From the NCBI GenBank assembly GCA_029212405.1, contig JARGNR010000049.1, positions 3,279 to 47,476 of the forward strand: DNA of 44,198 nucleotides. Reading direction: 5' to 3'. Both the position numbers and the translations under genes were made by a program. Under the pieces are notes generated by a model. It was not told the origin of the DNA, searched no databases, and worked only from the letters and a program-made list of their open reading frames with translations. The number at the start of each line of letters is the position of its first letter. Within the stretch, counting starts at the first letter, position 1. Shown piece by piece: positions 15,149 to 25,034 of this stretch. The DNA is from Saprospiraceae bacterium. Its GTDB lineage: Bacteria; Bacteroidota; Bacteroidia; Chitinophagales; Saprospiraceae.

Positions 15149-17908
15149 ATGATGAGACGATATAAATTTAGCCTAGTCATTCTATTTTTGGCCTTTAGCT
15201 TTTCTTTAACGATAGCACAGAGTGTCACGGGAAAACTAGTCCTAGAAGATGGGAAACCTAAAATTGGTGCCACGGTATTTATTGGAATCAACGAAGCTGT
15301 ATCCAATGCAAGAGGAATTTTTAGATTTTATAATATAGAGGCAGGAGATTATACTTTTAAAGTAGAAGTAGAAGAAGGGAATATTTTATCACTAGATGAT
15401 GTGAAAGTTACAGGTGAAGATCAAGACTTAGGCGAGATTGAGGTATTACTTGATCAAGCTGTATCGAATGCAACCGATATTGCCATCATATCAATAAGTA
15501 CGGCGGATATTGGCGGTGGAGGTGATGACTTGGGACAAGAGTATTCGAGTATATTGTCAGCAGGAAGAGACCCTTTTAATGCTGCAGCTGCATACAATTT
15601 AAGTAGTGGTCGATTTTATGCCCGTGGATACAATAATGAAGATAGACATGTTTATTTGAATGGTTTTGCAGTCAATGATCTGGATGACGGAAGAGTATTA
15701 TGGGGTGCATGGGGAGGATTAAATGATGTATTGAGAAGACAAGAGAATAGTTTCACATTACAAGCTACCAGTTTTGGGTTTGGTGGAGTAGGAGGAGCAA
15801 GTTATATCGATTTAAGAGCTTCTTCTCAAAGACCTGGAACTAAAGTAGTCTATAATAGATCCAATAGATCCTATACCAATAGATTTATGGTTACGCACAA
15901 TTCTGGACAGACGGAGAGTGGTTGGAGTTATTCCTTATCAGCGAGCAGACGATGGGGTGATTCAGGATATGTAGAAGGAACATTTTATGATGCATGGTCG
16001 ATTTTTGGCTCAGTTGAAAAAACAATCAATGATAAGCACAGCCTAGGTTTGACTGTTTTAGCAGCACCTTCAGATAGAGGAAGATTCTCTGGTAGTGTGC
16101 AAGAAATGTATGATATTGCAGGAAGCAATTATTACAATGCCAATTGGGGATTCCAAAATGGTAAGGTCAGAAACTCAAGAATCTATAAAACATCGCAACC
16201 TATTGCCATTCTTAGACATGATTGGACGATCAACTCTAAAACCACATTGACTACATCCATAGCGGGTCAAACGGGTAAATTTGGAACTACAAGATTGGAT
16301 TGGTACAATGCAAATGATCCAAGACCAGACTATTACAGAAAATTACCTAGTTTCTACGAAGCGGATGGCTTGACAGATATTGCAGAAGATGTGCGAGCAA
16401 AATTGACCAACAACATAGAAGCTAGACAACTGGACTGGGATCGAATGTATTTCATCAATCAAAACAGAAATGTTACTATTGACAACATTAACGGTACAGA
16501 GGAATCCATTACTGGAAAGTTGGCAGCTTATGTAGTAGAGCAGCAAAGATTTGATAATGATAAGTTTAATTTCAATGCTGTTCTAGAATCATTAGTAAGT
16601 GATCGTTTTACGTTAAATGCAGGGTTGTTGTACCAGTACGAAAATGTGCATAATTTTAAAGTGTTGGATGATTTGTTAGGGGCTGATTTCTATATCAATT
16701 TAGATAATTTTGCTTTGAGGGATTTTCCAGGAAATACGGATATCGCACAACAAGACTTGCAGATACCGAATAGATTGGTGTATGAAGGTGATAAGTTTGG
16801 ATGGAACTATGATATTGTGACTCAAAAAGCAGGAGGATGGGCACAAGGACAGTTAAACCTTCGAAGTTTTGATTTATTTGCTGCTGTGGAATTGACAAGA
16901 TCTTCATTTTTTAGAGAGGGGTTTTATCAGAATGGAAGATTTCCAGACAGCTCGTTGGGTAAATCAGAAGTTCAATCCTTTTTTAATTATGGGTTGAAAT
17001 CCGGAATTACCTACAAAATTGATGGTCGTAATTATTTATACGGAGTGGGGACGCTTCGCACAAGAGCTCCATTTAGTCGATTTGCATATATATCTCCTAG
17101 AACAAGAAACCAAGTTGTCAAGAATTTGACAAGTGAAAAGATCCGTGGAGGAGAAGTAGGGTATGTATTCAGATATCCAGGACTAAAAGGAAGAATCAGT
17201 GCGTATTATACAGAATTTGCAGATCAGATCGAAAATAATAGTTTTTACAACGATCAGCAGAGAACATTTGTGAATTTCGTTTTGGCAGGAGTAGACAAAA
17301 AGCACCAAGGAATAGAGTTTGGTATGGAAGCCAAAATTACAAGTACACTTAGTGTAGACTTTGCTGCTGGAATAATGGCAAATCAGTATACTTCTAGACC
17401 ATTGGGGACATATACGCAAGATAATGATGCTGCAGTCTTGGCAGAGGATAGAGTGATTTATATCAAAAACTTTTATGTGCCTGGCCCTCAACAAGCCTTT
17501 TCTCTCGGTTTTGATTACCGATCCCCTAAATATTGGTTTGCAAGTCTCAATTTGAATCATTTTAGAAACATATATTTAGATTTTAATCCAGATCGAAGAA
17601 CAGATGAAACCGTGGGTAGTTTATTATTGCCAGATCGAGAAGAGACATTTAATAGAGTAATCAGTCAAGAAAAATTACCCTCACAATTTACCTTGGATTT
17701 CTTTGGTGGAAAGTCGTGGAGGTTGGATGACAAATTTCTTTATTTAAATATTAGTGTCAATAATATTCTCAATAATAAAGGGTTTGTTACAGGAGGTTTT
17801 GAACAAGGGCGATTTGATTATGAAGGTTTTGATGTAGATCGATTTCCACCTAGATATTTCTACGCATTTGGAACTACCTATTCCATTGGTTTGACTTTAA
17901 GATATTAA
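15149..17908 (+). CDS. TonB-dependent receptor with carboxypeptidase-like N-domain
   Basis: A 919-residue outer-membrane receptor importing a substrate with TonB energy. A signal peptide ends near LTIAQ. Next comes a carboxypeptidase-regulatory-like beta-sandwich (about residues 25-100, VTGKLVLEDGKPKIGATVFI). A plug-like region follows (about 130-230, with FYARGYNNEDRHVYLNGFAVND and GGVGGASYIDLRAS), then a long aromatic-rich beta-barrel ending in YSIGLTLRY with a terminal aromatic. I chose ATG 15149 (MMRRYKFSL) over 15098 because it begins the signal peptide and lies after the predicted promoter. No SusD partner follows; instead a DUF5689 lipoprotein does, 27 bases downstream. Confidence 0.92.
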   Translation: MMRRYKFSLVILFLAFSFSLTIAQSVTGKLVLEDGKPKIGATVFIGINEAVSNARGIFRFYNIEAGDYTFKVEVEEGNILSLDDVKVTGEDQDLGEIEVLLDQAVSNATDIAIISISTADIGGGGDDLGQEYSSILSAGRDPFNAAAAYNLSSGRFYARGYNNEDRHVYLNGFAVNDLDDGRVLWGAWGGLNDVLRRQENSFTLQATSFGFGGVGGASYIDLRASSQRPGTKVVYNRSNRSYTNRFMVTHNSGQTESGWSYSLSASRRWGDSGYVEGTFYDAWSIFGSVEKTINDKHSLGLTVLAAPSDRGRFSGSVQEMYDIAGSNYYNANWGFQNGKVRNSRIYKTSQPIAILRHDWTINSKTTLTTSIAGQTGKFGTTRLDWYNANDPRPDYYRKLPSFYEADGLTDIAEDVRAKLTNNIEARQLDWDRMYFINQNRNVTIDNINGTEESITGKLAAYVVEQQRFDNDKFNFNAVLESLVSDRFTLNAGLLYQYENVHNFKVLDDLLGADFYINLDNFALRDFPGNTDIAQQDLQIPNRLVYEGDKFGWNYDIVTQKAGGWAQGQLNLRSFDLFAAVELTRSSFFREGFYQNGRFPDSSLGKSEVQSFFNYGLKSGITYKIDGRNYLYGVGTLRTRAPFSRFAYISPRTRNQVVKNLTSEKIRGGEVGYVFRYPGLKGRISAYYTEFADQIENNSFYNDQQRTFVNFVLAGVDKKHQGIEFGMEAKITSTLSVDFAAGIMANQYTSRPLGTYTQDNDAAVLAEDRVIYIKNFYVPGPQQAFSLGFDYRSPKYWFASLNLNHFRNIYLDFNPDRRTDETVGSLLLPDREETFNRVISQEKLPSQFTLDFFGGKSWRLDDKFLYLNISVNNILNNKGFVTGGFEQGRFDYEGFDVDRFPPRYFYAFGTTYSIGLTLRY

Positions 17909-17935
17909 CAATAAACAGATAATAAATTTTCAGAA

Positions 17936-19888
17936 ATGAATACTTTAAAAACATTTTTATTTTTAGTTGCACTTTCCGTCGGTTTGGGATTGACAAGTTG
18001 TGTAGATAACGACTTTGACCAACCAGAAAATACATTTAGTATTAGTGATGAGAATGTAATTACCATAGGAGAGATATTGGATTTGCTAAATACTAGTCCG
18101 ACTGTATTGTTAGATGAGTCTACGATTGGTGCTGAAACAATGTATATAAAAGCTACGGTCAATGCAGATGATGCATCTGGGAATTTTTTTAAAACCGTAA
18201 CATTTCAGGATGCTACTGGAGCATTGAGTATTATTCCAGATCGAAATGAATTAAACGCGGAGTTTCCAGAAGGAAATATTATTTACATCAAATTAAATGG
18301 ATTGACATTGACCTATGATGCAAATCTTCCAAGATTGGGGTATGGAGTTTCTGAAGGTAGATTACAACGTATTCCTGATATATTGGTCAACGATTTTTTA
18401 ATTGCCGGAGGAAAAGGAGAAACTCTGATACCTGAGGTAACTACAATATCAGCATTGCAATCAAATCCGACTCCATTTTTTAACAAGTTGATCCAATTGG
18501 ACAATGTAGAGTTTTCATTGAGTTATGTAGGTGCTCCGTATGCTGATGCAGACAATCCACAAGGCCCTCAAACTATCAATACCATTATAATGGATTGTGA
18601 GGACAATGAAATTATACTTAGAAATAGTGGATTTTCGGACTTTGCCACTGAAATCATTCCTTTTGAAAATGGGTCTTTGGTAGCTATTGCCAGTATTTTT
18701 AATGACGATTTACAATTGTTTATTAGAGATACAGATGATGTGCTTTTTACAGCAGACAGATGTGATGGTTCTGGGGGACAAGCGACTAATGAAATTACAA
18801 TTCAGTCTATTCAGGATAGGTTCTATGACTTAGGCGTGGATAAAGCTGAAGAAGGTTTCATTACAGGGACAGTAATCTCTGATCGGAATACAGGTCAAGT
18901 GAACGGACAAAATGTTTTCCTTCAAAATGGAGAAGATGGTATCCTCGTAAGATTTACATCTAATCATTCATTTAACTTGGGAGATCAGTTGAAAGTGACT
19001 GTTTCAGGTCAGGAAGTTTCAGAGTTTAGAGGATTATTACAACTGAATAATATACCCTTGTTTAATGCTCAATTGACGGGCTCTGGAGAATTACCTACGC
19101 CAACTGAAATAACGGTAGATGAAATACTTTTAAATAACAACACCTATGAATCAACTAGAGTACTGATCAAAGGTGCAACATTAAGTGGATCTTCCACATT
19201 TGCAGGGGATATCACAGTAGACGATGGAACGGAGACTATCAATATTTTTACGTTCAATACCACTTCATTTGCAGATGATCCAGTACCGTCAGGAACAGTA
19301 GACGTTACGGGTATTGTAAGTCAATATGATGATGAAGTGCAATTGGTAATCAATGGCTTGCAGGATATTTCAGGAGGAACGGTAGATCCAGGTGGAGACG
19401 ACGGGGATGTGGATGCAGATTTTGAGGGATATACGGATTTTGATCCAATTGACGAAAAGGGATGGTTAAATATTGCGACTAAAGGCACGAGAGTTTGGTA
19501 TGGTCGAAATTTTGATGATAACGGATTTGCTGAATGCGAGGCATTTCAGGATGATAATCCAGAAACGGAAGCGTGGTTGATTACTCCTGTTATTGATACG
19601 GATGAAAAGTCCCTATTTTCATTTGATAATTCCCAAGCTTTTTGGCAACATGCAGGTCTGTCGATATGGATTAGTCCTGAATTTACGAATTTAGATGACG
19701 CCAATTGGGTTGAAATTGATGAAGCTGTTTTGGCAAATGACGGAAATGACTTCTACGAATTTGTTGCTTCAGGTGATATTGAACTTACTGATTATTTTGG
19801 AGGTAAGGTGAGAGTAGGGTTTAAATATGAGGGAACTGCGGCTTCAAATACCACGAAAGTTAGAATAGATAATGTAAAATTGAAATAG
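17936..19888 (+). CDS. DUF5689 domain lipoprotein
   Basis: A 650-residue surface or periplasmic lipoprotein. The signal peptide ends LGLTSC, giving a lipidated Cys22. Two DUF5689-type regions are seen (about residues 35-270 and 285-400), then a third OB-like segment (about 405-480, RVLIKGATLSGSSTF). A GGDDGD linker is followed by a C-terminal choice-of-anchor/DUF5017-like beta domain (from about residue 495, DFEGYTDFDPIDEKGW). DUF5689 is related to YhcR-type OB folds found with extracellular nucleases. It sits directly behind the receptor gene and may capture its substrate. Confidence 0.85.
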   Translation: MNTLKTFLFLVALSVGLGLTSCVDNDFDQPENTFSISDENVITIGEILDLLNTSPTVLLDESTIGAETMYIKATVNADDASGNFFKTVTFQDATGALSIIPDRNELNAEFPEGNIIYIKLNGLTLTYDANLPRLGYGVSEGRLQRIPDILVNDFLIAGGKGETLIPEVTTISALQSNPTPFFNKLIQLDNVEFSLSYVGAPYADADNPQGPQTINTIIMDCEDNEIILRNSGFSDFATEIIPFENGSLVAIASIFNDDLQLFIRDTDDVLFTADRCDGSGGQATNEITIQSIQDRFYDLGVDKAEEGFITGTVISDRNTGQVNGQNVFLQNGEDGILVRFTSNHSFNLGDQLKVTVSGQEVSEFRGLLQLNNIPLFNAQLTGSGELPTPTEITVDEILLNNNTYESTRVLIKGATLSGSSTFAGDITVDDGTETINIFTFNTTSFADDPVPSGTVDVTGIVSQYDDEVQLVINGLQDISGGTVDPGGDDGDVDADFEGYTDFDPIDEKGWLNIATKGTRVWYGRNFDDNGFAECEAFQDDNPETEAWLITPVIDTDEKSLFSFDNSQAFWQHAGLSIWISPEFTNLDDANWVEIDEAVLANDGNDFYEFVASGDIELTDYFGGKVRVGFKYEGTAASNTTKVRIDNVKLK

Positions 19889-19948
19889 AATTTTTGAAGA
19901 AAAATATTTTTTTTGAAAAAAGGCGCCATTAGAAAAAACATTTTAGCA

Positions 19949-19956
19949 TACATTTA
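19949..19956 (+). promoter_or_regulatory. Probable -7 element of the his operon
   Basis: TACATTTA differs from TAnnTTTG only in the last base. The predicted start near 19962 lies about 11 bases before the leader peptide ATG. Confidence 0.4.
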
Positions 19957-19972
19957 CATTACTATACACAAC

Positions 19973-20032
19973 ATGAAAAAAGTAAATACATATATCCATC
20001 ATCATTTTCACTCAGCACAGTTGAGCAGATGA
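19973..20032 (+). CDS. hisL: Histidine operon leader peptide
   Basis: A 19-residue ORF, MKKVNTYIHHHFHSAQLSR, with four His codons within five positions. It lies directly before an intrinsic terminator and hisG. The His codons CATCATC (19997-20003) can pair with GATGATG (20028-20034), and CTCA (20011-20014) with TGAG (20022-20025), forming a nested hairpin. GTTGAGC (20020-20026) can instead pair with GCTTGAC (20067-20073) in the terminator's 5' arm. A ribosome stalled at the His codons would free the second pairing and prevent termination. This is the classic his attenuation logic, read directly from sequence. Confidence 0.9.
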   Translation: MKKVNTYIHHHFHSAQLSR

Positions 20033-20060
20033 TGTATTGATGTATTAAAAATCATAAATA

Positions 20061-20096
20061 AATCCCGCTTGACAATTCAAGTGGGATTTTTTTTTT
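20061..20096 (+). terminator. his operon attenuator
   Basis: AATCCCGCTTGA (20061-20072) pairs with TCAAGTGGGATT (20077-20088) around CAAT, a 12-bp stem with one G-U pair, followed by ten T. It lies between hisL and hisG, 33 bases before the hisG start. GCTTGAC in its 5' arm is the target of the competing antiterminator strand. Confidence 0.92.
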
Positions 20097-20128
20097 CGCT
20101 TGTTTTCGTTGAGCTCTAAAAAAAAGAG

Positions 20129-20983
20129 ATGGCACTAAAAATTGCAATTCAAAAATCTGGTAGATTATACGATGATTCCATAGCATTGTTGCGCAAATGT
20201 GGATTGAAAGTACAAAACAGCAAGGGACAACTAAAAGCCAGTATATCCGGATATAATGCGGAGATTTTATTTTTAAGAAATAGTGATATACCTAAATATT
20301 TGGAAGATGGAGTAGCTGATCTTGCGATACTAGGTGAAAACATTATTATAGAAAAACAAGCGGATGTTCAGGTAATAGAGAAATTGGGTTTCTCTGGATG
20401 CAGATTATCAGTAGCCACTCCAAAGGAAATGGAATACACCGACGTGCAATCTCTAAATGGTAAAAAGATTGCCACTTCATATCCCAATACACTCCGTTCT
20501 TTTTTAGCAGAAAATAATGTAGAGGCGGAATTACATATTATTTCGGGCTCAGTGGAGATCGCTCCTAATATTGGTTTGGCAGATGCTATTTGTGACTTGG
20601 TCAGTAGTGGATCTACATTATTTAAAAATGGCTTAGTAGAACAAGAAATCATCTTTCGTTCTGAGGCAGTTTTAGCGGCTAATAAATCATCCTTGAAAAC
20701 GAAATCTGACTTAATCAATGATATAGTTTTTAGAATTAAGGCCGTGTTAGAGGCAGCTGAAAATAAATACATCTTGTTTAATATTCCAAATTCAAAGATA
20801 AATTCGGTTTCCACCATACTTCCCGTTTTAAAAAGTCCGACCGTAATTCCACTCTTAGAAGAAGGATGGAGTTCATTGCATACCGTTATTAAGAAAAAGG
20901 ATTTTTGGGAAATCATAGGAAAAATCAAGGAAGAAGGAGCTCAAGGAATCTTAGTTGTTCCCATTGAAAATATGATTATATAA
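20129..20983 (+). CDS. hisG: ATP phosphoribosyltransferase, long form
   Basis: Catalyses the first step of histidine synthesis, ATP + PRPP to phosphoribosyl-ATP. The 284-residue length and C-terminal ACT-like segment (VIPLLEEGWSSLHTVIKKKDFWEIIGKIKEEGAQGILVVPIE, about residues 220-284) mark the long, histidine-feedback form that needs no HisZ. The N-terminus IAIQKSGRLYDDSIALLRKCG and SGSVEIAPNIGLADAICDLVSSG are typical. It is the first structural gene after the attenuator. Confidence 0.96.
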   Translation: MALKIAIQKSGRLYDDSIALLRKCGLKVQNSKGQLKASISGYNAEILFLRNSDIPKYLEDGVADLAILGENIIIEKQADVQVIEKLGFSGCRLSVATPKEMEYTDVQSLNGKKIATSYPNTLRSFLAENNVEAELHIISGSVEIAPNIGLADAICDLVSSGSTLFKNGLVEQEIIFRSEAVLAANKSSLKTKSDLINDIVFRIKAVLEAAENKYILFNIPNSKINSVSTILPVLKSPTVIPLLEEGWSSLHTVIKKKDFWEIIGKIKEEGAQGILVVPIENMII

Positions 20984-20993
20984 TCACGATACC

Positions 20994-22295
20994 ATGATAG
21001 AAAACATATACATAGAACCAAACCAATCCAACTTTAAGCAGATTTGTGAAAGGCCTAAAAAGGACCCGAAAGGATTGTCTGATGTTATATCTGACATCTT
21101 CCAAAATGTCAAAGAAAATGGAGATCAAGCGTTAATTGAATTTACAGAGAGATTTGATCGCATTAAACTTGATGTACTTGAAGTGTCTGAAATCGAGATT
21201 CAAGAGGCAATAGATCAAGTTGATCAAGAGTTGAAAAATGCCATTTCTGTTGCGAAAAAAAATATTTTTACGTTTCATGAAGCACAAGTGACTGCTCCAT
21301 TGAAGGTAGAAACCATGCAAGGCGTGCAATGCATGCAAAAGTCAGTGGGGATAGAAAAGGTAGGCATTTATATTCCAGGTGGAACTGCCCCTCTTTTTTC
21401 TACAGTTTTAATGTTAGCCATTCCGGCAACGATAGCTGGTTGTAAAGAAATAATTTTATGTACTCCACCAAACGAAAATGGAAAAGTACATCCTGCTATT
21501 TTATTTACGGCACACCTTTGTGGGATCGAAAAAATATATAAAGTGGGCGGGGCACAAGCTATTGCGGCAATGACACTAGGTACCGAAACAATAGCCTCAG
21601 TTTATAAGGTTTTTGGGCCTGGTAATCAGTATGTTACTGCTGCAAAACAATACGCTCAGAACTTTGGTGTAGCCTTAGATTCTCCTGCTGGCCCTTCTGA
21701 ATTGTTAGTGTATGCCGATGAGACCTCAAAAGCAAATTACATAGCTGCAGATCTTCTTTCTCAAGCGGAACATGGGACAGATAGTCAAGTGCTTTTGGTC
21801 GCAAATAATGCTAAAATAATTGATGCAGTAAATGAAGAGCTAATTGCACAAATCGCTGTACTTCCAAGAAAAGAAATCGCATTGGGTGCATTAGAAAATA
21901 GCAAATCAATCGTATTGCAAGATGAATGTAAAGCATTTGAATTTATTAATTTATATGGGCCTGAGCACTTGATTATTGCATCGGAGGAATATTCAAAATA
22001 CACAGATAAAATAATAAATGCTGGATCTGTATTCTTAGGTAATTATTGCCCTGAGAGTGCTGGTGATTATGCCTCTGGAACTAACCACACATTACCGACT
22101 GATGGATGGGCTAAATCGTACAGTGGTGTAAATGTAGACAGCTTTTGTAGGAAAATTACTTTTCAAGAAATAACAAAAAAAGGTATAAAAAATATTGGTG
22201 ATTCGATCATAAAAATGGCGGAAGGCGAGGCGTTAATGGCGCATGCTAATGCTGTTAAAATTAGATTAGAAAAATATAAAAACGTCGAATCATGA
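20994..22295 (+). CDS. hisD: Histidinol dehydrogenase
   Basis: Oxidises L-histidinol to L-histidine with 2 NAD+ (last two steps), Zn-dependent. It has 433 residues, the usual size. Motifs are YIPGGTAPLFSTVLMLAIPA, VFGPGNQYVTAAKQ, DSPAGPSELLVYADE, LSQAEHGTDSQVLLV, GPEHLII and GTNHTLPTDGWAKSYSGV. It starts 10 bases after hisG and overlaps hisC by 4 bases, so the two are translationally coupled. Confidence 0.97.
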   Translation: MIENIYIEPNQSNFKQICERPKKDPKGLSDVISDIFQNVKENGDQALIEFTERFDRIKLDVLEVSEIEIQEAIDQVDQELKNAISVAKKNIFTFHEAQVTAPLKVETMQGVQCMQKSVGIEKVGIYIPGGTAPLFSTVLMLAIPATIAGCKEIILCTPPNENGKVHPAILFTAHLCGIEKIYKVGGAQAIAAMTLGTETIASVYKVFGPGNQYVTAAKQYAQNFGVALDSPAGPSELLVYADETSKANYIAADLLSQAEHGTDSQVLLVANNAKIIDAVNEELIAQIAVLPRKEIALGALENSKSIVLQDECKAFEFINLYGPEHLIIASEEYSKYTDKIINAGSVFLGNYCPESAGDYASGTNHTLPTDGWAKSYSGVNVDSFCRKITFQEITKKGIKNIGDSIIKMAEGEALMAHANAVKIRLEKYKNVES

Positions 22296-23338
22296 AATCA
22301 ATCCCTTCTTTCTTTAAACCATCAGTCATTAATCTAATTCCTTATTCTTCTGCTAGAGATGAATACAAAGGGACAGATGGCAGTTTATTAGATGCCAATG
22401 AAAACGCCTTTATTTATCAATACAATAGATATCCTGATCCATATCAAAAAGAATTAAAGTCTATGATTGGAAAGTGGAGAGATGTGGATCCGGAATGTAT
22501 TTTTCTCGGCAATGGATCTGACGAAATCATAGACCTTTTTATTCGTTCTACATGTTCTAAAGATGTTGATAGAATTCTCACTTTAGATCCCACTTATGGA
22601 ATGTATAAGGTTTCAGCAAGTGTAAATGAAATCCCGATTGATTTAGTTAATTTGAATCCAGATATGTCGGTGAATGAGAAAGCTTTCTTAGAAGCGATTG
22701 AGGATGCTCATAAATTGATTTTTATTTGCACACCTAATAATCCAACAGGTGGTTTAATTGATGAGACATTCATTGAAAAAGTGTTAGAAAGGAGTACAGG
22801 GATTGTAATTGTAGATGAAGCCTACATAGATTTTGCAGAAACATCTTCTTGGGTAGATCAATTAGATAAGTATTCGAATTTGGTAGTGATGCAGACGTTT
22901 AGTAAGGCGGTTGGAGCTGCAGGTATTCGGATGGGCATGGGATTTATGCATAGGGAGATGGTAGCAATTTTAAACAAAATAAAACCACCATATAATATCA
23001 GTTCACCCAATCAGGAAATTGCTATAGAACGACTTAAAAACTTGGAAATAGTTGAAAAATCTATTGCTAGGATTAAGCGTCAAAGAGCACAATTGCGTGC
23101 GTCACTAGAACGATTTGAAAATGTAGTGCATATTTTTCCTTCGGAGGCAAATTTTTTATTGGTGCGCTTTAAGAATGCCTTAGAAGTGTTTGAAGGATTA
23201 ATAGCCAAGAAGGTAATCGTTAGAGATAGAACCACTCAAATGAATTGTGAGAATTGCCTGAGGATTACGGTAGGGTCAGCTATTGAAAATTGGAAATTGA
23301 TCAATGCATTGACGGAAATAAATTCAAGCTCAAAATAA
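22292..23338 (+). CDS. hisC: Histidinol-phosphate aminotransferase
   Basis: A PLP enzyme converting imidazole-acetol phosphate and glutamate to histidinol phosphate. It has 348 residues. Fold-type I motifs include [38 protein letters not shown] and [14 protein letters not shown], whose Lys binds PLP. The ATGA overlap with hisD supports this start. hisB follows after five bases. Confidence 0.96.
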   Translation: MKSIPSFFKPSVINLIPYSSARDEYKGTDGSLLDANENAFIYQYNRYPDPYQKELKSMIGKWRDVDPECIFLGNGSDEIIDLFIRSTCSKDVDRILTLDPTYGMYKVSASVNEIPIDLVNLNPDMSVNEKAFLEAIEDAHKLIFICTPNNPTGGLIDETFIEKVLERSTGIVIVDEAYIDFAETSSWVDQLDKYSNLVVMQTFSKAVGAAGIRMGMGFMHREMVAILNKIKPPYNISSPNQEIAIERLKNLEIVEKSIARIKRQRAQLRASLERFENVVHIFPSEANFLLVRFKNALEVFEGLIAKKVIVRDRTTQMNCENCLRITVGSAIENWKLINALTEINSSSK

Positions 23339-23343
23339 CGAAA

Positions 23344-24456
23344 ATGAAAAAAGTATTATTTATTGATCGCGATGGTATTCTTATGGAAGAGCCTGAAGAT
23401 GAGCAAATTGACCAATTGGATAAAGTACAGTTTTTACCTGGAATGTTCTCTTATTTGAGAGATATTGTGGAAAAACTTGATTATGTCTTGGTTATGATTA
23501 CAAATCAAGATGGTTTAGGCACTTCATCTTATCCCGAATCCAATTTTTGGCCCTTTCATGAATTGTTGTTACGGAGCTTAAGAGGAGAAGGTATTGTGTT
23601 TGATGAAATATGTATTGATAGAAGCTTTGCCAAAGACAACTCCCCGTATCGTAAACCCAATACTGGAATGTTGACAAAGTATATAGAAGGACAGTATGAT
23701 TTAAAAAATAGTTTTGTGATTGGAGACCGATGGAGTGATATGCAATTGGCATCAAATTTAGGATGTGGCGGAATTTGGTTGAATAAACGCGAAACAGAAA
23801 GAGCAGGGAATTGGCGCGATTCTATTGTCTGTGACGCAAAAGACTGGAAAACTGTTTTTGAATTTTTGATTAGAAAAGAGCGTAAAGCAAATGCTGTTCG
23901 AATAACAAATGAAACTCAAATATCTGGGTCTATTAATTTGGATGGAAGTGGAATAGCTGAAATCAAGACGGGGTTGAATTTTTTGGATCATATGTTAGAT
24001 CAAATTTGCAAACATGGAAGCATGGATCTTTTTTTGCAAGTAAATGGAGATCTAGAGGTGGATGAACACCATACGTTTGAAGATGTTGCCATTGTTTTGG
24101 GAGGATTACTGAAGCAAGCTTTGGGCAAAAAAGCAGGCATAACAAGATATGGATATGCACTGCCTATGGATGATTGTAAGGCTCAAGTCTTATTGGATTT
24201 TGGAGGAAGGCCCTGGATTGAATGGGATGTGATTTTTAATAGAGAACGGATAGGCGATGTTCCAACAGAGATGTTTTATCATTTTTTTAAATCGTTTTCA
24301 GATCATGCTCAATGTAATCTTAACATTAAAGCGGAAGGCGAAAATGAACATCATAAAATTGAAGCCATATTCAAGGCCTTTGCGAAAGCTTTAAAAATGG
24401 CCAAGGAAAAAAGTCAGTTTGATTATTCCATACCGAGTACCAAAGGAAGTCTATGA
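23344..24456 (+). CDS. hisB: Bifunctional histidinol-phosphatase / imidazoleglycerol-phosphate dehydratase
   Basis: A 370-residue fusion. The N-terminal HAD phosphatase (about residues 1-165) has the nucleophile motif [18 protein letters not shown] and [12 protein letters not shown]. The C-terminal dehydratase (about residues 180-370) has [27 protein letters not shown] (His-His at about 242-243), and [18 protein letters not shown]. The frame opens at 23290 inside hisC; ATG 23344 ([11 protein letters not shown]) is the natural HAD start, five bases after the hisC stop. It catalyses two non-consecutive steps. The fusion matches the enterobacterial hisNB arrangement. Confidence 0.96.
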   Translation: MKKVLFIDRDGILMEEPEDEQIDQLDKVQFLPGMFSYLRDIVEKLDYVLVMITNQDGLGTSSYPESNFWPFHELLLRSLRGEGIVFDEICIDRSFAKDNSPYRKPNTGMLTKYIEGQYDLKNSFVIGDRWSDMQLASNLGCGGIWLNKRETERAGNWRDSIVCDAKDWKTVFEFLIRKERKANAVRITNETQISGSINLDGSGIAEIKTGLNFLDHMLDQICKHGSMDLFLQVNGDLEVDEHHTFEDVAIVLGGLLKQALGKKAGITRYGYALPMDDCKAQVLLDFGGRPWIEWDVIFNRERIGDVPTEMFYHFFKSFSDHAQCNLNIKAEGENEHHKIEAIFKAFAKALKMAKEKSQFDYSIPSTKGSL

Positions 24457-25034
24457 TTGCTATTATAAAATACGGTGCAGGAAATACGAAGTCTGTCATG
24501 AATGCACTTAAGAGGTTGAACGCGGATTTTGTTCTTACGGATCTTGAAAGTGAGATCATGCAGGCAGATAAGGTGATTTTTCCTGGCGTGGGACATGCCA
24601 ATCATACGATGAGTGTTCTTAAAGAAAAAGGCTTGGATACCATTATTCGCAAGGTAAAGAATCCATTACTTGGGATTTGTGTGGGTATGCAGGTTTTATT
24701 TGAATACAGTGAGGAAGGAGAAACAGCATGTTTAGGTATCATTGAGGGCAAGGTGAGAAAGTTTGATTCGGACCAAGTCATTGTTCCACAAATAGGGTGG
24801 AACACTACTCAATATAAAGAGAATTCATTGTTTAAGGGCTTGGATGAAAATCCATGGTTTTATAGTGTGCATAGTTATTATGCAGAGATAGGAGATAGCA
24901 CCATTGCTACATCTTCTTACGGAGAAGTCTACACTTCGGCGGTACAGCACTCCAACTTTTATGGAACACAATTTCACCCAGAAAAATCTTCTTCGAACGG
25001 AAAAATATTGATTAACAACTTTTTAGAATTATGA
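24453..25034 (+). CDS. hisH: Imidazole glycerol phosphate synthase, glutaminase subunit
   Basis: Class I glutamine amidotransferase subunit (193 residues) feeding ammonia to HisF. It shows the nucleophile elbow [11 protein letters not shown] and the His-Glu pair in TQFHPEKSS, plus [13 protein letters not shown] at the N-terminus. It overlaps hisB by 4 bases and hisA by 4 bases. Confidence 0.96.
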   Translation: MIAIIKYGAGNTKSVMNALKRLNADFVLTDLESEIMQADKVIFPGVGHANHTMSVLKEKGLDTIIRKVKNPLLGICVGMQVLFEYSEEGETACLGIIEGKVRKFDSDQVIVPQIGWNTTQYKENSLFKGLDENPWFYSVHSYYAEIGDSTIATSSYGEVYTSAVQHSNFYGTQFHPEKSSSNGKILINNFLEL

